Shown here one piece after another: positions 1 through 7,800 of a stretch of DNA of 11,686 nt. This DNA is from JADFOB01 sp964651325 (GTDB lineage Bacteria; Planctomycetota; Phycisphaerae; UBA1845). The translations under genes and the position numbers were made by a program. Below the pieces are notes generated by a model. That model did not search any database and was not told the DNA's origin. It saw only the letters and a list, made by a program, of their open reading frames with translations. The number at the start of each line of letters is the position of its first letter. Position 1 is the first letter of the stretch. Location: positions 1-11,686 of the forward strand of contig CAZYXP010000118.1 of the NCBI GenBank assembly GCA_964651325.1, in the 5' to 3' direction.

Positions 1-1929
1 GAATCGAATCACAGGTTTCGCTGCCATCGCAGAACAAACCATTATCGCAAAGGGCGTTGCTGGCCGTGTGGTCACACGTGTCCGTGATCTCGTTGCACGC
101 ATCGACCGTGCAACCCACGCCGTCGTTGCAATTCGGAGCGGTGCCGGCTTGGCAGTCCAGGACCGCATCACAGGTCTCACCGCCATCACAGAACAGGCCG
201 TTATCACAGAGGGCATCGCTGGCCGTGTGATCGCACGCGTCCGTGGTTTCGTTGCACGCATCCACCGTGCAGCCGACGCCATCGTTGCAGTCCACGGGCG
301 TTCCCGGCTGACACACGCCGCCGACACAGGTTTCAACGCCGTTGCAAAACAGCCCGTCGCTGCAGTCGGGATTCGAAAGGCAACCGGCACAGGCAGCGGC
401 GATCGGATCGCAGGACAATCCGGGGCAGGGGTCCGCGCCCGGCTGGCAACCAATTGTCGCGCTGCATGTCTCCACACCATCGCAGAATAATCCGTTATCG
501 CAGAGGTTGTCGCTGGTGACGTGCGTACACGTGTCGGCCACCTCATCACAGCCATCAACCGTGCAACCGACTCCGTCATCGCAACTCACGGGCGTGCCCG
601 GCTGACACACGCCGCCAAGGCAGGCTTCGACGCCGTTGCAAAACAGCCCGTCGGTGCAATCCAGGTCCGTCAGGCAGCCGGCGCACGATCCCGTAATCGG
701 ATCGCAGGACAATCCGGGGCAGGGGTCCGAGCCAGGCTGGCATCCGGTCGTCGGGTTGCAGGTCTCCAAGCCGTCGCAGAACAGGCCGTTGTCGCAGAGC
801 GCGTCGCTGGTGACGTGCAGACAGGACGCGGCGACTTCGCTGCAGGAATCAACCGTGCACGCCACGCCGTCACCGCAATTAACCGGAATTCCAGATTGGC
901 AGCTACCGGCCAAGCACACCTCAACGCCATTGCAAAAAACGCCGTCGGCGCAGTCGATGTCGATCGTGCATCCTACCGCGGCGGAAACCGTGATCGCGTC
1001 GAACGGGCTGAACTGGTGACCGCTGTTGTCCTCGAGTCGAAGGGACCAATCCCAATTGGCGGCCGTCGATGGCAGCGTGGTCAGATCAAGCGCGTCCGAA
1101 TAGGTTCCGTCGAAGTTGTTCCCAATCGCACGTCTTACCTTCTGCCCATTGGGATCCGTCAGCTTCCATTGGTCCTTCTTGATGTTCGTGAAGTCCATCA
1201 CGTCCGACCAAACGAGGATGTAGAGCGTGTCGGTTGGCAGAAAGTTATGGTCATCGGTGGAGAAATCCGCATTCTTGGAGAACATGAAACCTTCGCCGAA
1301 GAAAGCAGGATCGCACGAGGCGGTCGCTTCGTTGCAGGTTTCGTTTGCGGCGCAGGGATTTCCGGTCGAGATGCAGCCGCCCGCCGCATCGCATTGCTCA
1401 AGACCGTTGCAGAAAATCCCGTCATCCGGGCAAGCGGCGTTGTTGGGCGTAAAGACGCACGCGCCGCCCACGCAGGCGTCATCCGTACAAGGGACACCGT
1501 CGTTGCAGTCCAAGCCGCTCACGCACCCGACACAGGCGTTTGTGACCTCATCGCAGGACGTGGCCCCGCATGGCGCCGTACCGGCCACGCACCCCAAAAT
1601 CGAATCGCACGTCTCCGCCCCATCGCAGAACTGCCCGTTGTCGCACGCACCGTCGGCGGGAACGTGCCCGCACAGGCCGGTAGCTGGATTGCACGTGTCG
1701 GTCGTGCATGCGATACCGTCGTCGCAGTTGATCGGTGTCCCCGGCAGACACGTACCGGCCAAGCAGGACTCCACCCCATTGCAGGGCAACCCATCGTCGC
1801 AGTCCGCGCTTGTGAGACAGTTGACGCAAGCGCTTGAGACCGGGTCGCAAAGCAACCCGACGCAGGGGTTGATCCCCGCTTGGCAATCCAAGAGCGCGTC
1901 ACACGTCTCGCTGCCGTCGCAGAACAAAC
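1..1929 (-). CDS. Continuation of the secreted protease: Cys-rich repeat region, partial at both ends
   Basis: One frame stays open for 642 codons (first full codon 1927-1925), with no stop before the left edge, so the C-terminus is outside the window. It has no start of its own. It opens in the middle of the repeat motif LFCDGSETC that is also found just beyond the gap, so it reads as part of the protease gene. Contents in order: one 98-residue Cys repeat; divergent Cys modules (CDDG, CTTDTC, CTDDAC); a 112-residue Cys-free domain (1306-971); another CTVDSC module; two 98-residue repeats; and 53-residue repeats running off the edge. The CNDG..CT.D.C pattern resembles the Dictyostelium CTDC repeat family known from Pfam. 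The many cysteines suit an exported, disulfide-stabilised stalk or binding region. That role is inference. The membrane or wall anchor, if any, is not visible. Confidence 0.85.
51..209 (-). repeat. Cys-rich 53-residue repeat; next copy runs off the left edge
   Basis: Short-class unit of 159 nt, nearly the same protein sequence as the units at 2030-2347. It is followed at 1-50 by the beginning of another copy (LCDNGLFCDGSETC). The short class thus occurs at both ends of the visible array. Confidence 0.85.
210..503 (-). repeat. Cys-rich 98-residue repeat (294 nt)
   Basis: Tandem copy of the preceding 98-residue unit with the same cysteine spacing. Its end (CTVDAC, CDHTASDAL) matches the 53-residue class almost exactly. 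A long unit therefore looks like a short unit with an extra 45-residue CPGLSCDP...DGLFCNG segment. Confidence 0.88.
504..797 (-). repeat. Cys-rich 98-residue repeat (294 nt)
   Basis: Long-class unit: CDNGLFCDGLETC, CQPGSDPCPGLSC, CAGCL, DGLFCNGVEAC, CQPGTPVSC, GCTVDGC. It is in direct tandem with the unit at 210-503, and both are exactly 294 nt long. Confidence 0.88.
971..1306 (-). other. Cys-free 112-residue domain embedded between Cys repeats
   Basis: Encodes a segment without cysteine between ASCDP and AAVGC. It is rich in aromatic and beta-forming residues (FMFSKNADFSTDD, TLYILVWSD, WDWSLRLEDNSG, FDAITVS), which suggests an Ig-like or jelly-roll beta-sandwich. I do not recognise the family. 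Its position splits the repeat array into two blocks, so it may be a substrate or surface-binding module held on a disulfide-rich stalk. That last point is inference. Confidence 0.6.
1647..1929 (-). repeat. Cys-rich 98-residue repeat, truncated by the gap
   Basis: Long-class unit of which 283 nt are present. Adding the 11 nt inferred to be missing at the gap gives exactly 294 nt (98 codons). It carries LFCDGSETC, then a second half with CDDGLPCNGVESC and CTTDTC. The second half is more diverged from the other long units than they are from each other. Confidence 0.75.
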
Positions 1930-2029
1930 NNNNNNNNNNNNNNNNNNNNNNNNNNNNNNNNNNNNNNNNNNNNNNNNNNNNNNNNNNNNNNNNNNNNNNN
2001 NNNNNNNNNNNNNNNNNNNNNNNNNNNNN
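1930..2029. other. Assembly gap (100 N) inside the Cys-repeat array
   Basis: Exactly 100 N, a conventional placeholder for a gap of unknown length. The 55 nt at 1875-1929 match 2123-2177, and the bases from 2030 match those from 2189. In that parallel copy only 11 nt (2178-2188) separate the two flanks. The missing sequence is therefore probably 11 nt plus a whole number of repeat units (159 or 294 nt). All these lengths leave remainder 2 modulo 3, while 100 leaves 1. The written gap therefore puts the coding frame out of register. Confidence 0.95.
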
Positions 2030-2188
2030 AGGGCATCGCTGGCCGTGTGATCGCAGGTGTCCGTGATTTCGTTGCACGCGTCCACCGTGCAGCCTACGCC
2101 GTCGTTGCAGTTCACAGCCGCGCCCGCTTGGCAATCCAAGAGCGCGTCACACGTCTCGCTGCCGTCGCAGAACAAACCGTTGTCGCAC
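2030..2188 (-). repeat. Cys-rich 53-residue repeat, second unit (159 nt)
   Basis: Lies exactly 159 nt from the previous unit. About 55 nt next to the gap edge are identical to the neighbouring unit before the first mismatch. Such near-identity at DNA level points to recent duplication and explains the failed assembly beside it. Confidence 0.88.
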
Positions 2189-4767
2189 AGGGCATCGCTG
2201 GCCGTGTGATCGCAGGTGTCCGTGATTTCGTTGCACGCGTCCAACGTGCAGCCTACGCCGTCATTGCAATTCGGCGGCGTACCGGGGAGACAGCCGCCGG
2301 TGCCATCGGGCGTTTCAAGGCCGTTGCAGAACAATCCATCATCACAAGGCGCCAGGCAGTCGGCCACCGACGTATCCGTCACGATAACACCAACGCCGCC
2401 GGCTCCATCGGCGGCGTCGGTGTAGGAAGCCGTGATCGTATCCCCGGCAGTTACCTGCAACACACCCGCACTGTTAACCAGGCCCAGCAGAATCGAGCCT
2501 GCAAACACGCCTGAATCAGCCGCGGTCTCGGTAAGCACCACACTCTCGCCGGCCGGCTCAGTCGAAGAACCGACGTTAATGGTGACCGATTCAACCGTAA
2601 GATCGTTGACGTTGAGATCGCAGTCCGCAAGATGTACGCCTACGGTGTCGTCGCATGCATAGGTGGGCCGGTCCAGCGCCACTAGGCCTTGCGAAGCGCA
2701 CACCATCGGCCGCGGCGTGATGGACATGGAACAGGGTTGCAGGCCGAGAGGAAAAATCGCGTCCGCGGCAACGTTGTTGCCAAACACCTGGATTTGCCAA
2801 ACGCCCGGCTCTGGCGCGGCGACGAACACCTGCTCCATGTTGTTCAGGTGATCGGCCCGGTCTTGCACGGCCGGTGCCGCAGGGTTGGCCGGATCGAGCG
2901 TCCATGGAAAATGCTCGATGCCGCCCGGCGAGAAGACGCGCAGATCCAAGTCATTGACCAGCGCCAGATTGACGTTCGGCGCCGCGGGGATGTCGTCCCA
3001 GGCTAGCGTGACCTTCAATTCCGGCGCGCCAAGCGGGACAACAACCGGCACGAAAATCGTCTGAAGATGGCCCACCTCGCGCTCGATCAGCCCACCCGAA
3101 CGCATGAAGTCGATCGTCGGTTGGATGCGGACCGAGCCGTATCCGGATTGATAATCCGGGCCGGTATTCCCGATGTCAACCGCATTATGCGCCAACAGCG
3201 ACTTAATGGCCGCATTACGCGGGTCTGGTTGAGCGGGGAACTGCGCGCGGAAATCCTGGAGCAACAGCGCCGTCAAACCGGTCACCGTGGGGGTGGCCAT
3301 GGACGTGCCGCATCGGGCGGCATAGCCGAAGACCCCGAACCCCGTGTTGCAGGAGGTCACAGCGAAATCCCCCGTAGCTTGACAGCCGGGCGCCACGATG
3401 TCGGGCTTGAGTCGTCCGTCATCGGTCGGCCCCCAGCTGGAAAAATCAGTCATCGAATCATCGTCGGAATTGACGGCGCCTACGGTGATGTGGTTCTTGG
3501 CGCAGGCCGGCGGTGCGAGGGAGTGGTATCCGTTGACGTGCTCGGCCGGGCAGTTCGGACAGCCCCGTTCGTTGCCCGCGGCGAAGACCACACGAAACGG
3601 CGACCCCATACTGCCCCGAACGATCGAATCGATCAGCGCCGAGGTCACGCCGTAGTTGCCGGTCAACGCGCAGGGCAGGCCATTGGCACAGACGTTGGAT
3701 CCAATGGAATTGTTGGCGACGTCGGCGCCGTTGGCAACGGCGTTCAGATAGTCGGCTTGAAGATCGCCGGGATTGTTATACAGAAACGTTCCGGCGCCCG
3801 TGCCTTGGAATCCGTAGGAAGACATCAGGACACCCGGCGCCATCCCCCGATACAGGCCCGCGCTCTGTGTGCCGTCGCCACCTATCGTGCCGGCCACATG
3901 CGAAGAATGGGCGTCAAAAGGTGACGTATCGCCAAACAAAAGGTGGCTGACCAGGTCGGGATGCACGAAACCGTCGAATCGGGCGGCCCGACCCACATCG
4001 TACACCATGACGTGGACGCCGGTTCCATCCAGATTGTAAGGCGCCGCTTGAACGACATCGGCGCCGACCAGCGCGCGGCTGCCGTTGTTGAGCCCTTCCA
4101 TCCGTGGCAGGGCCGGCTCGATGTACTGAACGCCATCCTCACCCGCAAGCTCGGCCACGCGCGAAAGCGGAAGCTCGATCACCAGCGCATGGATAGAAGG
4201 CAGCGTCGCACGAACGATCGCACCGTGACGGCCTACCGTCGCCACGCCCTTCGATGCCAGCGCTACGTCGGAGTGCAAAACGACATAGGCGCCGATGATG
4301 GGATCCGATTGGTTGTCATGGCTGACGATCGCCCAGGAAGGCTCTTGCGCCGCGGCCAGAATGGGATGGAGCTTCCAGTTCTTCTGGATCTCGTTAGCCT
4401 CGGCGAATAGGTCCCCCGCAGTGAGCCTAGCCTGCGTTACCCCCGCGGCCGTCGTCATCGCGAAATACGCGTTGTCTCCGAGATACTCAAGAAGCGTCAA
4501 TCCGGCGGCATTGAGCTGAGCGCGATCCTGAGGGCGAATCGAATCTCGGAATTGTACGACGATGTGTCTGGCGGTTGGCTTGGCGAGAACGTCGCTGCTG
4601 CGCTCGACCGGCCTGGTGGGATCCGTCGGCTCGTGCGCCTCCGGAGCGCACCATCGAACCTGAACCTCGGCCATAACGGGCGTGACCGCTACGACGCATG
4701 AACACATGATTATGAGAAGCGTCTTCCTCGCGACTCCCTTTGCCACACCCAACGCCGATTCGACCAT
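2030..4767 (-). CDS. Secreted S8 subtilisin-like protease (KP-43-like), N-terminal and catalytic part up to assembly gap
   Basis: This is an exported serine endopeptidase, with 912 codons visible before the N run. The start is the ATG at 4767, chosen because AAGGAGGG lies 7 nt upstream and a signal peptide follows at once (basic stretch, LLIIMCSCVVAV core, likely cleavage after PVMA, residue 33). An upstream in-frame ATG at 4890 lacks both. Residues 34-240 look like a propeptide. The catalytic domain has Asp257 (VMVYDVG), His290 (SSHVAGTIGG), oxyanion Asn399 (FAAGNE) and Ser489 (GTSMATP), so the triad is intact. Residues about 575-690 match the jelly-roll domain of KP-43-type subtilases (LKVTLAWDD, LVNDLDLRV, VWQIQVFGNN). 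An Ig-like region (TETAADSGVFAGS) follows at 690-800, and Cys-rich repeats start near 803. Segment 1-1929 is almost certainly the continuation of the same gene. The substrate is unknown. Subtilase identity is sure; assignment to the KP-43 subgroup is by remembered motifs. Confidence 0.93.
2189..2347 (-). repeat. Cys-rich 53-residue repeat, first unit (159 nt)
   Basis: First clear unit of the short class. It begins DDGLFCNG and ends DHTASDAL, with the core CNDGVGCTLDACNE. The usual ETC cysteine is replaced by proline here (LETPDG), so this is the most divergent short copy, as is common for the outermost unit of an array. Confidence 0.85.
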
Positions 4768-4790
4768 TGGACGACCCTCCTTACGCCATA
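4768..4790 (-). promoter_or_regulatory. Strong ribosome binding site of the protease gene
   Basis: The minus strand reads AAGGAGGG, then 7 nt, then the ATG at 4767. This is the best Shine-Dalgarno match in the window. It rules out the longer upstream reading from 4890. Confidence 0.8.
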
Positions 4791-4915
4791 CCCATCGTGT
4801 CTGAAAACCAACGGTGCGTTGCCGCCACCACAATGGACAAACGCAAACGTCGGTATCGCCCGAGGTCCGCGGGGGTCGTCCATAGCCCAAATCGCAAGCG
4901 ACCCCAGCCGCCTAC

Positions 4916-4927
4916 CGATTCGAATCG
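4916..4927. promoter_or_regulatory. 12-bp perfect palindrome upstream of the protease gene
   Basis: CGATTCGAATCG is a perfect palindrome about 150 nt before the protease start codon. A symmetric site at this distance could be an operator for a dimeric regulator. No clear promoter could be fixed beside it, and a chance palindrome cannot be excluded. Confidence 0.25.
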
Positions 4928-5288
4928 CAAGACCCTATAGATCAACGGAAGAAAGAGAGGACGGTGGACTATTCCCGCAAGAGCAGTCTACCGCCCCGAT
5001 CTCCTCCTCCGCAGTTGCTTCGTTTGCCTACATGTTCGGCTGCCAGTGACCCAGGTACCCGGCTTCACGGATTCTCACCGTGTAGTACGCAACCCCCCGC
5101 ACGGGCCAGCGCTCCGTTGTACAAGAAGGCTTCCAGCACGGTGCGTGCCACGACCTCCTCGATCTGGCGGTCTCACGAATTGACGCCAACAGACCCATAA
5201 TCGAGCTTCTTCAGGTTCAGGCACAGCGACAAACCCGGAAGAATCCTGATATTTCAGAACATTGTGCAAGAAAAAGGAGGCGCCGCTC

Positions 5289-5367
5289 TTGCGTCCGTTT
5301 GAACCGTAGGGACGCAACGAGCCCGATCGCGCGGGCAGCGCGAGTCAAAGCGGAATCATAGCGCGCT
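5289..5367. repeat. Cluster of three consecutive inverted repeats
   Basis: The first is TTGCGTCC (5289-5296) with GGACGCAA (5310-5317): 8 bp and a 13-nt loop. The second is GCCCG (5321-5325) with CGGGC (5332-5336): loop of 6. The third is AGCGCG (5337-5342) with CGCGCT (5362-5367): loop of 19. Together they could fold as a structured leader or small RNA. None has a following T-run. Confidence 0.4.
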
Positions 5368-5418
5368 CGATTCCGAAATTCGGTTTGCACTCCTGCGATT
5401 TGTATTGGATTCTTAATT

Positions 5419-5446
5419 CGAGCGTTCGCCCAAGAGTGAACGCTCG
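5419..5446. promoter_or_regulatory. 9-bp perfect inverted repeat, possible operator or hairpin
   Basis: CGAGCGTTC (5419-5427) and GAACGCTCG (5438-5446) are perfect inverted copies 10 nt apart. They lie about 360 nt upstream of the beta-helix gene. Symmetric half-sites of this length and spacing suit either a dimeric regulator or an RNA hairpin. No T-run follows on either strand, so it is not a typical intrinsic terminator. Confidence 0.4.
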
Positions 5447-5808
5447 CCAAACCGTAACAGGGCATGAACTCCGGCGTCGATTGGACCGGGGTTCCGATAA
5501 CGCAGGAGATCGGCACGGATCCATCCGACCGAAGACGAAGATGGGCTGCGCCCACCGCACCAGCGACGTACGCGTCACCCCACGCCATCGCTGCGGTGCG
5601 GATCGGCGCGCAGCCGAAGGATCCGCTGTTCCACACTTAGCGATCGCCGCCCGGTCCGATAACAACAAGAAACGAAACGTATCGAGAGCGGCGATCACCG
5701 GGACCGCCCACTGGTGCCCGAAACAAAAACCGTGTACTACTCTCTTCATGGCATAAGCAGAGCTAACGCAGGCGGCGTCGGGAAAGGCGCGTAACAAGGA
5801 AAGATGGT

Positions 5809-7719
5809 GTGAACATGGTCGGAAAGTCCCTTGGCGGCATAGTAGCACTCACGCTCTTAGTAGGATCCGCAGACGCCGCTACGATCGGCAATTGGAAGGA
5901 AGGCGCCCATTCGTGGAGTTTTCATTCCTATAGTACCATCACGGCCATCATGGAGGGGGCCGACCACACCGTTGAGCCCGACGCTGACATTACCGTCGAA
6001 AATCTCGCGAACTACGACCTGTTCGTCATGGGTGAGCCGAGATTCCTGCCCACCCCAGACGAACTGATCGTGCTTTCCGATTGGCTTCAAGCCGGCGGCG
6101 TTCTTCTCATCATGACGGATCAGGGCTTCCCCGGAACAGCTCCGCCCAACATGATCCTCGAGGCGATGGGTTCCTCGATGTCAGTCTCCGCAAACGCGCC
6201 CTCGGCCGCGCCCTTGGCACCGGGCGTCTTCGCAAGTGAAGGTCCTCCGTTCGATCTCGTCGGGCAATCGATGCTCGTATCGCTGGGCAACAGCGTATCG
6301 GGCGGCAACACCCTTCTCGGTGATTACATTCACTGGGAGCAGATTGGAGCCGGCTTCATCTTCACGTTCGGCGATCGCTTGGACCACAACGGCTTCAATG
6401 CGTCCAACCTGACCGTACACGGTCGATTGTTCTTGAACATCGCCGGCGCCGAGATTCTCTATGTCGATGCCGATGCCACCGGCGTGGAGGATGGATCGAG
6501 TTGGTGCGATGCGTTTACCACGCTGGACGACGCCCTCATGGTCGTTGGCCCTAGAACGACGATTCGGGTCGCCAATGGCACTTATCATCCCGACACCACC
6601 GGCCTCGACGACCCGCAAGACGCCACGTTTCAGCTCATCAACGAAGTCATCATTCAAGGGGGATTCGCCGGATGCGGTGAGCCGGATCCCGACGAGCGGG
6701 ACATCATCGCCTTCGAATCCATTCTCAGTGGGCATCTGGACTTCGACGATGACGACTCGGATTCGGATTCTGACGACGACTCGGACTCGGACGACGACTC
6801 GGATTCGGGCCAGAGAGCGTACCATGTCGTTACCGGGAGCGGCACGGATGAAACTGCGGAACTCTCCGGCTTTACTGTGACGCAAGGCCGTGCGAACGAC
6901 GATTCCGGCCACGATTCCGATGATGACTCGGACGAAGCATCCGATGCGAACACCGACCGCGGCGCTGGCATGTTCAACAGCGGCGGCAGCCCCACCGTGC
7001 GGGACTGCACCTTTCTAGACAACCGCGCCCGCAAGGGGGCCGGCATGATGAATCAGGATGGAAGCGCGCCAAGGTTGATCGGCTGCGTGTTTATCGGTAA
7101 CGAAGCGCACGACGGAGGCGGCGGGATCCGCAATCGAGACGCCGGCAGCGACCCCACGCTCACCAACTGCCTTTTCACCGGCAATTCCGCCAAAAAAGGC
7201 GGAGCCATGCGCAGCGATCACGGCGCCGGTCCGACGTTGATCAACTGCACCGTCAGCAACAACTCCGCCAAGAAAGAAGGCAGCGGAATCGCTCATTCCG
7301 GAGACGGGCTCACCACGATGACCAACTGCATCGTCTGGGCCAATGACCGTCACCGGTGCCGCGGATCACGGAAAGACCGGGGACACCACGGCCATTCTGA
7401 CGATGACGATGGCGATGGCGATGAATCGGATCAAATCCATGGTCCGGCAGACAATCTGGCCGTGGATTTCTCGTGTATTCAGGGATTGGTTTCGGGCGGC
7501 GCGTTCGACGATGGAACCAACATCGGTGATGACCCACTCTTCGTTGATGCCGATGGCGCTGATGATCGCTGCGGAAACGAGGATGATAATTTCCGGCTTT
7601 CCCCGGGTTCCCCATGTATCGATACGGGTGACAACGCGGCTGTGACCGTGGAAACCGACCTAGACGGAAACGCGCGCATCGTAGGTGACTCGGTCGATAT
7701 GGGGGCGTACGAGAACTAG
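5809..7719 (+). CDS. Exported beta-helix protein with GATase-like N-terminal domain and Asp/Ser-rich inserts
   Basis: A 636-residue secreted protein. The start is GTG at 5809, with AAGGA ending 8 nt upstream; the ATG at 5815 is a less well spaced alternative. A signal peptide (GGIVALTLLVG) is likely cleaved after SADA, near residue 23. Residues 24-212 look like a Rossmann-type glutamine-amidotransferase-like domain (YDLFVMGEPRFLPT, LSDWLQAGGVLLIMTD, GAGFIFTFGD) without an obvious catalytic Cys. From about 214 (YVDADATGVEDGSSW) a right-handed beta-helix follows, with rungs of the form PTLTNCLFTGNSA and GGGIRNRD. The end (DPLFVDADG, LSPGSPCIDTGD, VDMGAYE) resembles the choice-of-anchor Q type. 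Three highly acidic or charged inserts interrupt the helix, at about 313-335, 364-383 and 513-541. No C-terminal anchor or sorting signal is seen. A surface or extracellular role, perhaps Ca2+- or polysaccharide-binding, is inference; no lyase active site is identified. Confidence 0.9.
   Translation: MNMVGKSLGGIVALTLLVGSADAATIGNWKEGAHSWSFHSYSTITAIMEGADHTVEPDADITVENLANYDLFVMGEPRFLPTPDELIVLSDWLQAGGVLLIMTDQGFPGTAPPNMILEAMGSSMSVSANAPSAAPLAPGVFASEGPPFDLVGQSMLVSLGNSVSGGNTLLGDYIHWEQIGAGFIFTFGDRLDHNGFNASNLTVHGRLFLNIAGAEILYVDADATGVEDGSSWCDAFTTLDDALMVVGPRTTIRVANGTYHPDTTGLDDPQDATFQLINEVIIQGGFAGCGEPDPDERDIIAFESILSGHLDFDDDDSDSDSDDDSDSDDDSDSGQRAYHVVTGSGTDETAELSGFTVTQGRANDDSGHDSDDDSDEASDANTDRGAGMFNSGGSPTVRDCTFLDNRARKGAGMMNQDGSAPRLIGCVFIGNEAHDGGGGIRNRDAGSDPTLTNCLFTGNSAKKGGAMRSDHGAGPTLINCTVSNNSAKKEGSGIAHSGDGLTTMTNCIVWANDRHRCRGSRKDRGHHGHSDDDDGDGDESDQIHGPADNLAVDFSCIQGLVSGGAFDDGTNIGDDPLFVDADGADDRCGNEDDNFRLSPGSPCIDTGDNAAVTVETDLDGNARIVGDSVDMGAYEN
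6747..6811 (+). repeat. Asp/Ser-coding microrepeat (GAY-TCG units)
   Basis: The DNA is a run of GAC/GAT and TCG codons giving a DDDSDSDSDDDS-like tract inside the beta-helix domain. The hexamer GAYTCG recurs, which favours growth and shrinkage by replication slippage. A shorter related tract lies at 6898-6957. Confidence 0.8.
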
Positions 7720-7776
7720 GAAACCCAGGGCTGGCGACCTCAGCCGCGGTGGCGCAACCGAGTGGGCTCAACCATG

Positions 7777-7800
7777 TAGCCCAGCCGCCCTCGGCTGGGC
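7777..7800. repeat. REP-like hairpin between convergent genes
   Basis: GCCCAGCCG (7779-7787) and CGGCTGGGC (7792-7800) form a perfect 9-bp stem with the loop CCCT. It lies 60 nt past the stop of the beta-helix gene and 89 nt past the stop of frr, so it could act on transcripts from both sides. There is no T-run. It begins with TAGCCCAG, also present in the element at 11581. Confidence 0.6.

Larger units (their letters stand above)
4791..5808. other. Long intergenic region between divergent genes, no convincing CDS
   Basis: About 1 kb separates the divergently transcribed protease and beta-helix genes. Every open frame in it lacks a good ribosome binding site, and its translation looks like shadow sequence. 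What can be seen is a 12-bp palindrome near 4920, a run of inverted repeats between 5289 and 5446, and an AAGGAGG followed 8 nt later by TTG at 5289 that opens only a six-codon frame. Promoters for both flanking genes must lie here, but none is clear enough to place. Confidence 0.6.

Noticed and set aside
521..1837. Long plus-strand open frame of 438 codons opposite the Cys-rich repeats
   Set aside because: It is the antisense of the Cys-repeat frame. Its Ala/Val/Arg-rich translation repeats with the same 159/294-nt period, it has no ribosome binding site, and the minus frame has clear family motifs.
1519..1929. Continuation of the protease frame past the N run to a stop at 1519
   Set aside because: This is the wrong frame created by the arbitrary 100-N length. 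The true frame carries conserved Cys repeats and stays open to position 1.
1..2347. Regularly spaced repeats considered as a CRISPR array
   Set aside because: Units are 159 or 294 nt, protein-coding and similar along their whole length, with no short repeat/unique spacer pattern and no cas genes.
4768..4890. Longer N-terminus of the protease from an ATG at 4890
   Set aside because: The extra 41 residues have no signal peptide and no good ribosome binding site, whereas the ATG at 4767 has AAGGAGGG at 7 nt and a clean signal peptide.
5025..5180. Possible eroded gene fragment on the minus strand, with pieces IEEVVARTVLEAF and YYTVRIREAGYLGHW in different frames
   Set aside because: The two pieces read like protein and a frameshift could join them, but they are too short to identify and may be coincidence.
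5217..5636. Minus-strand open frame of 139 codons in the intergenic region
   Set aside because: The GTG start has no Shine-Dalgarno, the second half loses GC-rich third positions, and I recognise no domain. It remains the least implausible gene in that stretch but cannot be supported.
5345..5848. Minus-strand frame of 167 codons and plus-strand frame 5385-5756
   Set aside because: Arg/Ser/Cys-rich translations with no family resemblance. The minus frame overlaps the start of the beta-helix gene, and neither has a good ribosome binding site.
6181..7046. Minus-strand open frames opposite the beta-helix gene
   Set aside because: Val/Arg- and Ser/Glu-rich antisense products of the GAYTCG tract. 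The plus-strand gene has a signal peptide and recognisable domains.
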